A stretch of DNA of 10,539 nt from contig DATMTS010000063.1 in assembly GCA_035564555.1 (NCBI GenBank), positions 1 through 10,539 on the forward strand. Reading direction: 5' to 3'. This document shows, piece after piece, positions 1 to 5,459 of the stretch (position 1 is its first letter; each line of letters starts with the position of its first letter). Position numbers and translations under genes: made by a program. The stretch comes from DATMTS01 sp035564555 (lineage in GTDB: Bacteria; Actinomycetota; Actinomycetes; Actinomycetales; Microbacteriaceae). The notes under the pieces are model-generated. The model saw only the letters and a list, made by a program, of their open reading frames with translations. It ran no database searches and had not been told where the DNA came from.

Positions 1-165
1 TGGAAGACCCGGCACCAACGCGGCCAGTACGGCGGCGGCTCCGACTACCTCATCGTCAACGACGGCCGCGTCACGGCCGCCTCGATCGCGAAGCTCCTCG
101 GCGCTGCTCCCCCGCCGGATCCGCGCTGGCGCGACCGGCGCGGCGACTACGCCCTCGTGGGCTGA
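1..165 (+). CDS. C-terminal 54 residues of an unidentified protein (5' end outside window)
   Basis: The frame is open from the first base and ends at TGA 163-165. The visible tail is hydrophilic and basic-acidic mixed, with a Gly-rich turn (GQYGGGSDYL, about residues 8-17), a short V-rich stretch (LIVNDGRV), and a Pro/Arg-rich end (PPPDPRWRDRRGDYALVG). The high GC and regular codon use fit a real gene in this genome. No domain can be recognised from so short a tail. The following small membrane-protein gene starts 50 bp downstream on the same strand, so the two could be cotranscribed. I cannot assign a function. Confidence 0.6.
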   Translation, partial: WKTRHQRGQYGGGSDYLIVNDGRVTAASIAKLLGAAPPPDPRWRDRRGDYALVG

Positions 166-215
166 CCCCCGTACAGGCGGTTCACAGCTTCCCTGCGGCC
201 GCGCTACCGTGGCGT

Positions 216-542
216 GTGCCCTTCGACGCGTTCATAGCCGGCCTGGTCGCGGTTGCCGTACGCGGGCCGGTGTTCTTCTTTGTGAGCTTCGCGGTGATCG
301 GTCTGCTCGTCGTTGTTGGCGCGGTCACCAGCCTCCGCTGGCTCGTCGCCCTCGAGCGGCGCTATCTGGGTGCGGTGTTCGCGCGGACGGCCCGACGGCG
401 GGTGGCCCCAGTCAGGCGGAACGTGCTCGTGCGGCATCCTGCGCCCTCGGCTCGGCCTGTGGGCTCCGGCGGCCTGGCGGACTTCCTCGACGGGCCGCGT
501 GCCAGGCCGTACAACCCGGAGCCGGGCCCGCGCGACTGGTGA
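216..542 (+). CDS. Small membrane protein of unknown function (108 aa)
   Basis: A 108-residue frame from a GTG start. Residues about 5-39 form a long hydrophobic region rich in V, F, A and I, enough for one long or two short membrane helices with a single Arg at 16. A basic cytoplasmic-type segment follows (RRYLG and TARRRVAPVRRN, about 48-70), then a Pro/Arg-rich tail ending RPYNPEPGPRDW. The positive residues after the helix suggest the tail stays inside the cell. No good ribosome binding site precedes the GTG, so the start is uncertain; another GTG lies at 214 in a different frame. I do not recognise the family. The competing frame 209-637 lacks a protein-like composition and is less convincing. 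Confidence 0.45.
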   Translation: MPFDAFIAGLVAVAVRGPVFFFVSFAVIGLLVVVGAVTSLRWLVALERRYLGAVFARTARRRVAPVRRNVLVRHPAPSARPVGSGGLADFLDGPRARPYNPEPGPRDW

Positions 543-556
543 TTTATAGGAATCAC
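539..556. repeat. Short inverted repeat over the stop codon of the small membrane protein gene
   Basis: GTGATT (539-544) and AATCAC (551-556) are perfect reverse complements separated by 6 bases, and the left arm includes the TGA at 540-542. It has no T-run, so it is not a classical terminator; it may be an operator or chance. The rest of 543-646 shows no gene I can support. Confidence 0.3.
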
Positions 557-646
557 TTGAAACGGGCAGGACCGCTCCCCCGTGGCGCGTCGATCGCCGC
601 CTCAGCCGCAACAGCCGTTGATGCAGTTTGGCGGTAAACAGATCGG

Positions 647-682
647 TTGATTTTCGATAGATAACCATCGATAATCGTTGGA
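647..682 (+). promoter_or_regulatory. Promoter with TCGATA repeats; probable leaderless start of the DUF2975 operon
   Basis: TTGATT (647-652) is a 4/6 match to the -35 consensus and GATAAT (670-675) a 5/6 match to the -10, with an exact 17-bp spacer. Transcription would begin about 7 bases after the -10, at or next to the ATG at 682, and no Shine-Dalgarno sequence precedes that ATG, so a leaderless mRNA is likely. TCGATA occurs at 654-659 in the spacer and again at 668-673 over the -10, where CGATAATCG is nearly palindromic. These are plausible operators for the repressor encoded second in the operon. The operator role is inferred. Confidence 0.6.
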
Positions 683-1161
683 TGGGTAATAAGAGCAGCC
701 CCTTAGACTTCATCGTGGCATTCGCTTGGGCTGCGCTCAGCTTGCTCGCGTTTCTGGTCGCCGTGGGCATGGCCGGCGTCGGAGGAGTCACGGAGCAGCT
801 GGTCCAGTTCTTGCCGGAACTCGCTCCGACGCAGAGCGCGTTGACCGCGATCGCCCTCTCGTTCGGGCTGTGCGTGGAGGCCCTTCTCGTGGCCACAGGT
901 GTCCTCGTCGGCTACATCCGCGCTGACCGGATCTTCCGCCCGTCCGCGTTCGGATGGGTCAATGTGCTCGTCATCGCTGTCGTCGTCGCCACGCTCCTCG
1001 CGATCGTGGCGCTCTTCTTCATCCCTGGGCCGCCTCAGCTCTTCATCCTCGTGGAAGCCTGCGTGCCGGTCGGCGCGACCGTCACACTTGTCCTTCTGGT
1101 GATGCGATCCCTCCTGGGTCGCGCGGTCGCTATGCACGTCGAACTCGACGAGGTGGTCTGA
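682..1161 (+). CDS. DUF2975 family integral membrane protein
   Basis: A 159-residue protein with four predicted membrane helices at about residues 9-32, 52-76, 89-113 and 119-143. A charged loop (YIRADRIFRPSAFGWVN, about 78-94) between helices 2 and 3 is typical of the DUF2975 (YoaS-like) family, as are the length and the four-helix layout. The biochemical role of the family is not established. The family is commonly paired with a small HTH regulator, and exactly that pairing is seen here: the stop codon ends at 1161 and the regulator ATG begins at 1162. The ATG at 682 is chosen because the promoter places the transcription start there and no ribosome binding site exists upstream. Family assignment is firm; function is unknown. 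Confidence 0.88.
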   Translation: MGNKSSPLDFIVAFAWAALSLLAFLVAVGMAGVGGVTEQLVQFLPELAPTQSALTAIALSFGLCVEALLVATGVLVGYIRADRIFRPSAFGWVNVLVIAVVVATLLAIVALFFIPGPPQLFILVEACVPVGATVTLVLLVMRSLLGRAVAMHVELDEVV

Positions 1162-1401
1162 ATGGCGGTCCAGATCCACATCGACCGCCTCCTCGTCGAC
1201 CGTGGGTTGTCGGTCGGGGAGTTCGCCGACGCGATTGGCATCACCCCCACCAATGTGGCGGTGCTAAAAAACGGTCGGGCTCGCGCTGTGCGCTTCACCA
1301 CGCTCGACGCAATCTGTCGCGTCCTCAACTGTCAACCAGGCGACGTCCTGAGCTGGACCCCAGACGAGACTTCGTCGAGCGCTGAAGGACTCGATACCTA
1401 G
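1162..1401 (+). CDS. YozG-like Cro/C1-type HTH transcriptional regulator
   Basis: A 79-residue DNA-binding protein made almost entirely of one helix-turn-helix domain. Visible family signatures are IDRLLVDRGLSVGEFADAIG (first helices), ITPTNVAVLKNGRARAVRF (recognition helix region), and TLDAICRVLNCQPGDVLSW, the very conserved end of the HTH_26/YozG group. The last 13 or so residues are a polar tail. It starts one base after the DUF2975 stop, so translation is probably coupled. Family members are thought to act as repressors of their own operon; the TCGATA repeats over the promoter at 647-675 are the likely target, which is inference. What signal relieves repression cannot be read from the sequence. 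Confidence 0.9.
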   Translation: MAVQIHIDRLLVDRGLSVGEFADAIGITPTNVAVLKNGRARAVRFTTLDAICRVLNCQPGDVLSWTPDETSSSAEGLDT

Positions 1402-1735
1402 GAACACACCATCGTCGGCTCGATGCCTAGTGGTCGGTCGCGTCACGCCCGCTTTCAAAGAAAAGGCGAATGACCTCTGTGTCGTCGACTTCTGCGTGGT
1501 CGTCGGAAGGACAAAACGGGCATGAAGGCGGGCTATTCCGTCACCTGCCGATCACGGCACGAATCGCGTTGAGCCGGCGGTCAGCCGCTTGCAGATCAGC
1601 TGCAGGTGGGAACGGCTTGCCGAGGTACGATCAGTCCAGCTCGTCCTTCTAGCTGGACCAAGAGGTAGCACATGGGACAGCAACCGCCTTTGCGAACAAG
1701 GTGTATGCGCCGCGGGACCATCGTCTTGTGGGCCC
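1402..1735. other. Intergenic stretch without a supportable gene
   Basis: Frames here are short, begin without ribosome binding sites and have no recognisable motifs. The only clear structure is an inverted repeat at 1634-1658. The stretch ends where a decayed Rhs core begins, and part of it may be unrecognisable remnant of the same gene. Confidence 0.5.
1634..1658. repeat. Perfect 8-bp inverted repeat with 9-nt loop
   Basis: GTCCAGCT (1634-1641) and AGCTGGAC (1651-1658) are exact reverse complements around CGTCCTTCT. No T-run follows, so a factor-independent terminator is unlikely on either strand. It could be an old terminator, an operator or a recombination-site relic next to the Rhs fragment; nothing decides between these. 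Confidence 0.45.
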
Positions 1736-1840
1736 GCCACCGGCCGCTACACCCAACACGACCCTGTCGACCGGTCCCCCGACCTCAACAGCGCCAACCG
1801 TTACGCTTACGCCGCAGACGACCCCGTCAACAACCTCCAT
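1736..1840 (+). pseudogene. Rhs-repeat-associated core fragment (decayed Rhs/polymorphic toxin gene)
   Basis: In one frame the sequence reads TGRYTQHDPVD, then NSANRYAYAADDPVNN, about 35 residues in total. This is the conserved end of the RHS-repeat-associated core seen in Rhs proteins of Actinomycetota, which usually reads like GRYTQ-DP-(about 10)-NRYAYAGDDPVNN-VDP-G. It is broken on both sides: the YDP that should precede TGR is replaced by CGP, the DPxG that should close the core is lost after NNL, and no upstream YD repeats are visible. Rhs proteins deliver C-terminal toxin domains; none is recognisable here. The fragment is therefore a remnant, probably left after recombination or deletion at an Rhs locus. 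Confidence 0.75.
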
Positions 1841-1907
1841 TGCGCTGCCATTAGTCTTTGCGAGACATACCGGTCTCTCCGCCTCGTCCAGCCCAGAAGG
1901 AGGAATA

Positions 1908-1985
1908 GTGGGAATCAGCATTGGCGCGTTGGTAGCTGTTGCGGTGGCCTTATACATCGTGTTGGTCATACGCCGTAGGAAGTGA
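1908..1985 (+). CDS. Possible 25-residue single-helix membrane peptide
   Basis: The strong Shine-Dalgarno sequence AGAAGGAGG (1895-1903) lies 4 nt before GTG 1908. The frame encodes MGISIGALVAVAVALYIVLV followed by IRRRK and TGA at 1983-1985: one hydrophobic helix capped by a basic tail, the topology of small membrane proteins with the C-terminus inside. The same frame is open upstream to 1701 with a Pro/Thr/Ser-rich sequence, giving a 94-residue alternative resembling the end of a surface-anchored protein, but that upstream part overlaps the Rhs core in another frame and its composition is then probably accidental. It could be a real small protein linked to the former Rhs locus or the orphan tail of a lost gene. 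Confidence 0.4.
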   Translation: MGISIGALVAVAVALYIVLVIRRRK

Positions 1986-2339
1986 TCCGCACTCACGCAG
2001 AGGCCAGGCGATGTGGACCTGGTCGATCTCGCCAACAACCCACGAGCCCGCTCGCCTAAACTGCGTGGCCGGTCTGCACGGCGTTCGAGCAGAGATCGCG
2101 GTCGTGCGGACTCGGGATGGCCACGGCAGGGCGAGGTGGAAGTATCAGGACAGCTACCAGTACTGCTACGTCCACGGCCAGAGGGCATCATCATCAGACT
2201 GGTCGGCGAACTCCGCCGAACGGCGGCGTGAGCATCGATCTCATCGCATGACGGACCGCGCCCGGTTACGACAACGGCAGGCAATGGCGACAGAACATAG
2301 GTCTTGGGCAGTGCCGACCCCCCACGCACCCGAGCGCAT
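1986..2339. other. Intergenic stretch, no supportable gene
   Basis: Frames exist on the + strand (for example GTG 2013 to TGA 2231, and a longer frame from ATG 2011), but they lack ribosome binding sites, have weak third-position GC bias and are full of Arg/Ser without domain signatures. The stretch separates the + strand genes from the stop of the minus-strand alpha/beta hydrolase at 2340. No terminator with a T-run is seen. Confidence 0.5.
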
Positions 2340-3083
2340 CTATGACACGAGCTGCCGGGCGAGGAACCGGGCGGCATCCTCGATCTCCGACCACGGCACA
2401 CGCTGATGTGGGCCGGGGAACACGTGCAGCGACTTCACGCCCGAGCCGATCGCATTGAAGAGGGCCAGTCCGGATTCACGATCGATTTCCGGGTCGTCCC
2501 ACGGCAGCAGGAACTGCACGGGCACGGTGACCCCCCGAGCGACCTCCAGCAGCGCGTCGGAGGCGAAGGCGGAGCCCAGCCCGGCGGCACCGATCCGCGG
2601 CTCAGCCGCCGCCAGCCGGAAGCCGATCTCGGTTGCGAGCGTCATCCCGCTGTACCCGACCGGACGGTCGATGTCGATCTCCGGCAGCGTCTGCAGTGCA
2701 TCGAGCGCGGCTTGCCACTCGGGCACCGCTCGCTCGGCGATGGATGCATTGAACGCGGATACGATGGCGCCGAGCGGTTCCCCCGCCCCTCGGGCGCGCT
2801 GCATCTCGTCCACCCAGGACGCGTCCGCGGCCGACCTTTCGCGATCCCCGTGTCCGGGCGCGTCGATTGCCGCCGCGTGGAACCCGAACGCGGTCACGAA
2901 ATGGGCGGCCCGAGCGGTAAGACCCGGTGCCTTCTTGTGCAGACCGCCCCCATGCCCCATGAGCACGAGAGGTGCAGGAGGGCCGCCGGCATCATCCGGA
3001 GACCACAGAACTCCTGGCACGTCGCCGACGATGAATGAGCGTTCGACGACGCCGTCGGACGTCGTCTGAGAAATGAATTGCAT
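2340..3083 (-). CDS. Alpha/beta hydrolase, dienelactone hydrolase/acyl esterase-like
   Basis: A 247-residue protein with alpha/beta-hydrolase landmarks in order: VLMGHGGG (40-47, oxyanion-hole strand), AIDAPGHGDR (72-81), the nucleophile elbow region VGYSGMTLATEIG (142-154), LLPWDDPEIDR with the acid candidates Asp196/Asp197, and FPGPHQRVP with the catalytic His226. No signal peptide, so it is cytoplasmic. The elbow is unusual: aligned to the GYWGLSMGT pattern that I recall for related actinobacterial hydrolases, the serine position carries Thr148, while Ser145 sits where Trp is usual. It may use Ser145, use Thr, or be inactive. The ATG at 3083 is supported by GAAAGG 8 nt upstream. It is last in the minus-strand run and has its own structured leader (3091-3207). 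The substrate is unknown. Confidence 0.82.
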   Translation of the reverse strand: MQFISQTTSDGVVERSFIVGDVPGVLWSPDDAGGPPAPLVLMGHGGGLHKKAPGLTARAAHFVTAFGFHAAAIDAPGHGDRERSAADASWVDEMQRARGAGEPLGAIVSAFNASIAERAVPEWQAALDALQTLPEIDIDRPVGYSGMTLATEIGFRLAAAEPRIGAAGLGSAFASDALLEVARGVTVPVQFLLPWDDPEIDRESGLALFNAIGSGVKSLHVFPGPHQRVPWSEIEDAARFLARQLVS

Positions 3084-3090
3084 GAGCAGT

Positions 3091-3207
3091 GCCTTTCGCG
3101 GGTCACCTCGTCACGGTGCTCCCGATGACACTCACGTCAGTCGACCGCCCGTCGTAGAGACGAGGAGCACCCAATGGATACGACGAACACCGGGCATCAC
3201 CTCCTCG
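3091..3207 (-). promoter_or_regulatory. Structured 5' leader, copy 1, before the alpha/beta hydrolase
   Basis: Read on the minus strand, CGAGGAG (3207-3201) pairs perfectly with CUCCUCG (3167-3161). A one-sided GUGA bulge follows (3200-3197), then an inner stem UGCCC/GGGUG (3196-3192 with 3172-3168) and a 19-nt loop containing GUAUCC (3181-3176). The 3' arm GGUGCUCC (3171-3164) can instead pair with GGAGCACC (3122-3115). The block CCGCGAAAGGC (3101-3091) carries the ribosome binding site, 7 nt from the ATG. All these elements recur in the same order and nearly the same spacing at 5289-5405. Pairings were worked out by eye; no energy was computed. Confidence 0.6.
3137..3190 (-). CDS. Possible 17-residue leader peptide in leader copy 1
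   Basis: GGAGGTGA (3204-3197), a full match to the anti-Shine-Dalgarno sequence, stands 6 nt before GTG at 3190. The frame reads MFVVSIGCSSSLRRAVD and stops with TGA at 3139-3137. An ATG at 3197, overlapping the ribosome binding site, gives another short frame but is too close to it. The peptide resembles the one in leader copy 2 at its start (M, F/Y, V/A, V, S), but the conserved TGGGTGCT block is read in different frames in the two copies, so conservation may serve the RNA rather than the peptide. Confidence 0.35.
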   Translation of the reverse strand: MFVVSIGCSSSLRRAVD

Positions 3208-3234
3208 CTACGTGGACATCGAGACTCTACCAAA

Positions 3235-4227
3235 TCACCGTAGGCCCGGCGCGTCGATCCCGAACAGTGCGCGAGCATTGCCGGCGGTGAACTTCTCCCG
3301 ATCCTCATCGCTGTCGAACTCGGTCAGGAACCGCTGGATCTCGGGCCCGGTCGGGCGCTGAAACGGGTAGTCGGTGGAGAACAGCAGGCGATCGATCGTC
3401 GTGGCCTGAAGGCAGTGCCGCAGCAGATCCGGATTGAACATGCCGGAACTCGTGATGAAGAAGTTCGAGCGGATGTAATCCGACACCTCGCGGTCCAGAC
3501 CGGCGATACGGGAGAGGCTGTTCACCCTGTCCAGCCAGAACAAGAGCAATTCGCCCCAGTGCCCTAAGACGATCGTGAGGTCGGGGTGCCGGCCGAATGT
3601 GCCGCGGGTGATGAGTCGCAGCGCGGCGATGGCGGCCTCGACATGCCACCCCCAGCCGAACGTCGAGAGAGCGAGTTCCGTGATTGGGTCGAACCCTGCG
3701 TAGGTCGCTGCTCGAACGGCTCGAGACGGTATCTGCGGGTGAATGAAGATCGGCTGCCGAAGTGCCGCGGCCGCCGCGAACAGCTCGTCATAACACGGGT
3801 CGTCGAGCGCGATGGCGCCGGTACGTCCATAGACCATCGCACCGACGAAGCCGAGTGCCGTGGCACGCTCCAACTCACCCGCTGCCGCACTCGGCTGCCC
3901 CATCGGCAACGTGCACATGGCGCGCAGGCGCGACGGGTTGCGCCGCACGGCCTCGGCCGCCAGGTCGTTCGTCCGACGACTGAGCGAAACGGCATCCGCG
4001 GGGGCGAGCGGCCCCGTCGCGGGCGGAGCAAGCGAGATGATCTGCACGTCCACGCCCTGCTCATCCATCGCCGCGATGCGCCCATCGCCGAGGTCCTCGA
4101 GGCGCTCGAGATTATCGCCGAGCTCGTTGAGCGCCACACTGTCGTCCCGCTGTTCCTCCGGCACTGCGTTCAGCGCCGCCGTCAGCCCCGGTGTGGTCCA
4201 ATGCTCCTCGATTGCGATGAACGCCAT
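3235..4227 (-). CDS. Amidohydrolase family 2, gamma-resorcylate decarboxylase/ACMSD-like
   Basis: A 330-residue metal-dependent TIM-barrel enzyme, the usual length for this group. The metal-binding set is complete: Glu7 and His9 in IAIEEHW, His163 in IFIHPQ, His223 in LGHWGE, and Asp286 in LLFSTDYPF. In gamma-resorcylate decarboxylase and ACMSD these hold the divalent metal for nonoxidative decarboxylation of an aromatic or semialdehyde acid; some relatives hydrolyse instead. IAIEEHW at the very N-terminus fixes the start at ATG 4227, with AGG-type ribosome binding sequence (GAGGCAGG) upstream; the long upstream open frame is not protein-like. The gene starts 67 bp after the patatin stop and is probably cotranscribed with it. 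An aromatic carboxylate substrate is inference. Confidence 0.87.
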   Translation of the reverse strand: MAFIAIEEHWTTPGLTAALNAVPEEQRDDSVALNELGDNLERLEDLGDGRIAAMDEQGVDVQIISLAPPATGPLAPADAVSLSRRTNDLAAEAVRRNPSRLRAMCTLPMGQPSAAAGELERATALGFVGAMVYGRTGAIALDDPCYDELFAAAAALRQPIFIHPQIPSRAVRAATYAGFDPITELALSTFGWGWHVEAAIAALRLITRGTFGRHPDLTIVLGHWGELLLFWLDRVNSLSRIAGLDREVSDYIRSNFFITSSGMFNPDLLRHCLQATTIDRLLFSTDYPFQRPTGPEIQRFLTEFDSDEDREKFTAGNARALFGIDAPGLR

Positions 4228-4294
4228 GTCGGTTACCTGCCTCTGATTGGTGTTGCGACATCGTTGCTTTGTCACTCGATGGGATGATTCGTGG

Positions 4295-5281
4295 TCACCG
4301 CCAGAATTCGGCGAGCGGTGCCGCGAGGGCGCGTCCCTGGTCGTAGCCCCCTCGCGCGGCCTGCAGGCGAGTCGAGGGATCCAACGCGTTCGCGTCGAAG
4401 ACGTCACCAGCTCCGCCATCGGGGAAGACGGTCTCCACCCTGCTGCCTGCGGCGCGCAGCTCTGCGACCTGGGTCGCGAGGTCCATGCCCCAGTGCAGCG
4501 GCATCCGCGTCCTGCCGCCGAATGGCGAGAACACCAGCACGCGTGCGCATCCAGCCGCAAGGTCGGCGTTCTCGCTGCGTCGATAGCCACCGTTGATGTA
4601 TCGGTTGTCCCCGATCCGGTATGGGGTCATCGCCGAGGTGCTGGCGGCGACCGCGTCCACCAGCTCGACCCCGCTGTGGCGGTCGAACACGACCGGCTCA
4701 CCGGTATCCGCATCCACGGCCGCGATCAGCACCGGCTGCTGGGGCCAAGCGTTACCGGGAAGCCGAGCCGCGACGATGTCGCGCCAGCGCGTCTGGCCTG
4801 TGTCGCCTGAGTCGGCCAGTTCGAGCGCCGCGGCTCCCATCTTGCGGCGCATGTCCGACGCATCCTCGGCTGACCGGATGATGCCGTTCGACCACTCCAG
4901 GTAGCTCGGCCCCGAGATATGGGGAGCTCGACCCCTGTTGCGCCCCGCGTCCCCGATCCGCGGTCGAGGCACCTCGGCGAGAATTGCGGCGTACAGTTCG
5001 GCGGGGTGCGCGCCGCTGGTGATTTGGGCGGCAACCGTCGACCCTGCCGAGGTCCCGATGATGAGCTCGGCCTCGGTGAGATCGACTCCCGACTCGGACA
5101 GGCCGGCGACGAGGCCGAGCTCCCAGGCATTGCCTGCCGCTCCCCCGCCTGCGAGAACCAACGCCCGCCCGGCCGGATCGTCCGGCTGTCCTGTTGTCTG
5201 GAGCTGCCGCTGGTCATTGTCGGGTCTCGCGCGGCCGGAGGCCGGGGTGAAGCGCGGAGCTGAAGGGGATGTTGTGTTCAT
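4295..5281 (-). CDS. Patatin-like phospholipase family protein, catalytic Asp replaced by Asn
   Basis: A 328-residue protein. After a polar N-terminal extension of about 38 residues comes ALVLAGGGAAGNAWELG with the oxyanion loop GGGAAG (45-50), then IIGTSAGS with the nucleophile Ser78 in GTSAG (76-80). The second half of the dyad, normally D-G-G/A, reads Y-I-N-G-G-Y (228-233): the codon is AAC, so Asn230 stands where Asp is expected. The surrounding NADLAAG and RVLVFSPFGG fit bacterial patatins related to RssA. The family hydrolyses acyl esters of lipids; with Asn230 the activity may be weak or lost. The ATG at 5281 has GAAAGG 8 nt upstream and follows the structured leader at 5289-5405. No signal peptide is evident, so it is likely cytosolic or membrane-peripheral. 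Confidence 0.85.
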   Translation of the reverse strand: MNTTSPSAPRFTPASGRARPDNDQRQLQTTGQPDDPAGRALVLAGGGAAGNAWELGLVAGLSESGVDLTEAELIIGTSAGSTVAAQITSGAHPAELYAAILAEVPRPRIGDAGRNRGRAPHISGPSYLEWSNGIIRSAEDASDMRRKMGAAALELADSGDTGQTRWRDIVAARLPGNAWPQQPVLIAAVDADTGEPVVFDRHSGVELVDAVAASTSAMTPYRIGDNRYINGGYRRSENADLAAGCARVLVFSPFGGRTRMPLHWGMDLATQVAELRAAGSRVETVFPDGGAGDVFDANALDPSTRLQAARGGYDQGRALAAPLAEFWR

Positions 5282-5288
5282 GGGAGTC

Positions 5289-5405
5289 GCCTTTCGCGGT
5301 CTGCCTTATCGGGCGCTCCCCCTGCCGATCAGCTTGTTCGCGCGATCGTGCGCTGACGGGAAGCACCCATTGCGGATACTGCGTACATGGGTGTCACCTC
5401 CCGTC
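5289..5405 (-). promoter_or_regulatory. Structured 5' leader, copy 2, before the patatin-like gene
   Basis: On the minus strand, GACGGGAG (5405-5398) pairs with CUUCCCGUC (5363-5355) with one bulged C. A GUGA bulge (5397-5394) follows, then a perfect 7-bp inner stem CACCCAU/AUGGGUG (5393-5387 with 5370-5364), closing a 16-nt loop with GUAUCC (5379-5374). The 3' arm GGGUGCUUCCC (5368-5358) can alternatively pair over 11 bp, with two wobbles, to GGGGAGCGCCC (5321-5311). CCGCGAAAGGC (5299-5289) is identical to copy 1 and is also 7 nt from the ATG. The gap between GGAGGTGA and this block is 94 nt here and 95 nt in copy 1. Confidence 0.62.
5329..5388 (-). CDS. Possible 19-residue leader peptide in leader copy 2
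   Basis: GGAGGTGA (5401-5394) lies 5 nt before ATG at 5388, an ideal arrangement. The frame reads MYAVSAMGASRQRTIARTS and ends with TGA at 5331-5329. The ribosome binding site is partly in the outer stem and the start codon is in the inner stem of the leader hairpin, so initiation would be inhibited when the hairpin forms. The peptide has no run of a single amino acid that would suggest classical amino-acid attenuation. Confidence 0.4.
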   Translation of the reverse strand: MYAVSAMGASRQRTIARTS

Positions 5406-5459
5406 GATGAACGCGATCACCGCCCTCGCCCTCGTGGCTGAGCCGATCGCACGCCTAAT

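Noticed and set aside
1446..1468. Possible terminator hairpin (CGCC/GGCG with TTTC/GAAA inside) after the HTH regulator
   Set aside because: The stem is interrupted by an unequal internal loop and no T-run follows, so it is too weak to annotate.
1701..1907. Pro/Thr-rich upstream part of the small membrane ORF as a sortase-anchored surface protein
   Set aside because: The same bases encode a clear Rhs core in another frame, and no true LPxTG or LAxTG motif is present.
1649..2401. 250-residue minus-strand frame across the gene-poor region
   Set aside because: Arg/Ser-rich with no domain, overlaps the hydrolase end, and is antisense to the Rhs remnant.
2011..2406. + strand frames from ATG 2011 and GTG 2013
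   Set aside because: No ribosome binding site, weak codon bias and no recognisable motif; the longer one runs into the minus-strand hydrolase.
4228..4590. N-terminal extension of the amidohydrolase to 451 residues
   Set aside because: The extension overlaps the patatin gene in another frame and is not protein-like; the metal motif IAIEEHW belongs at the N-terminus from ATG 4227.
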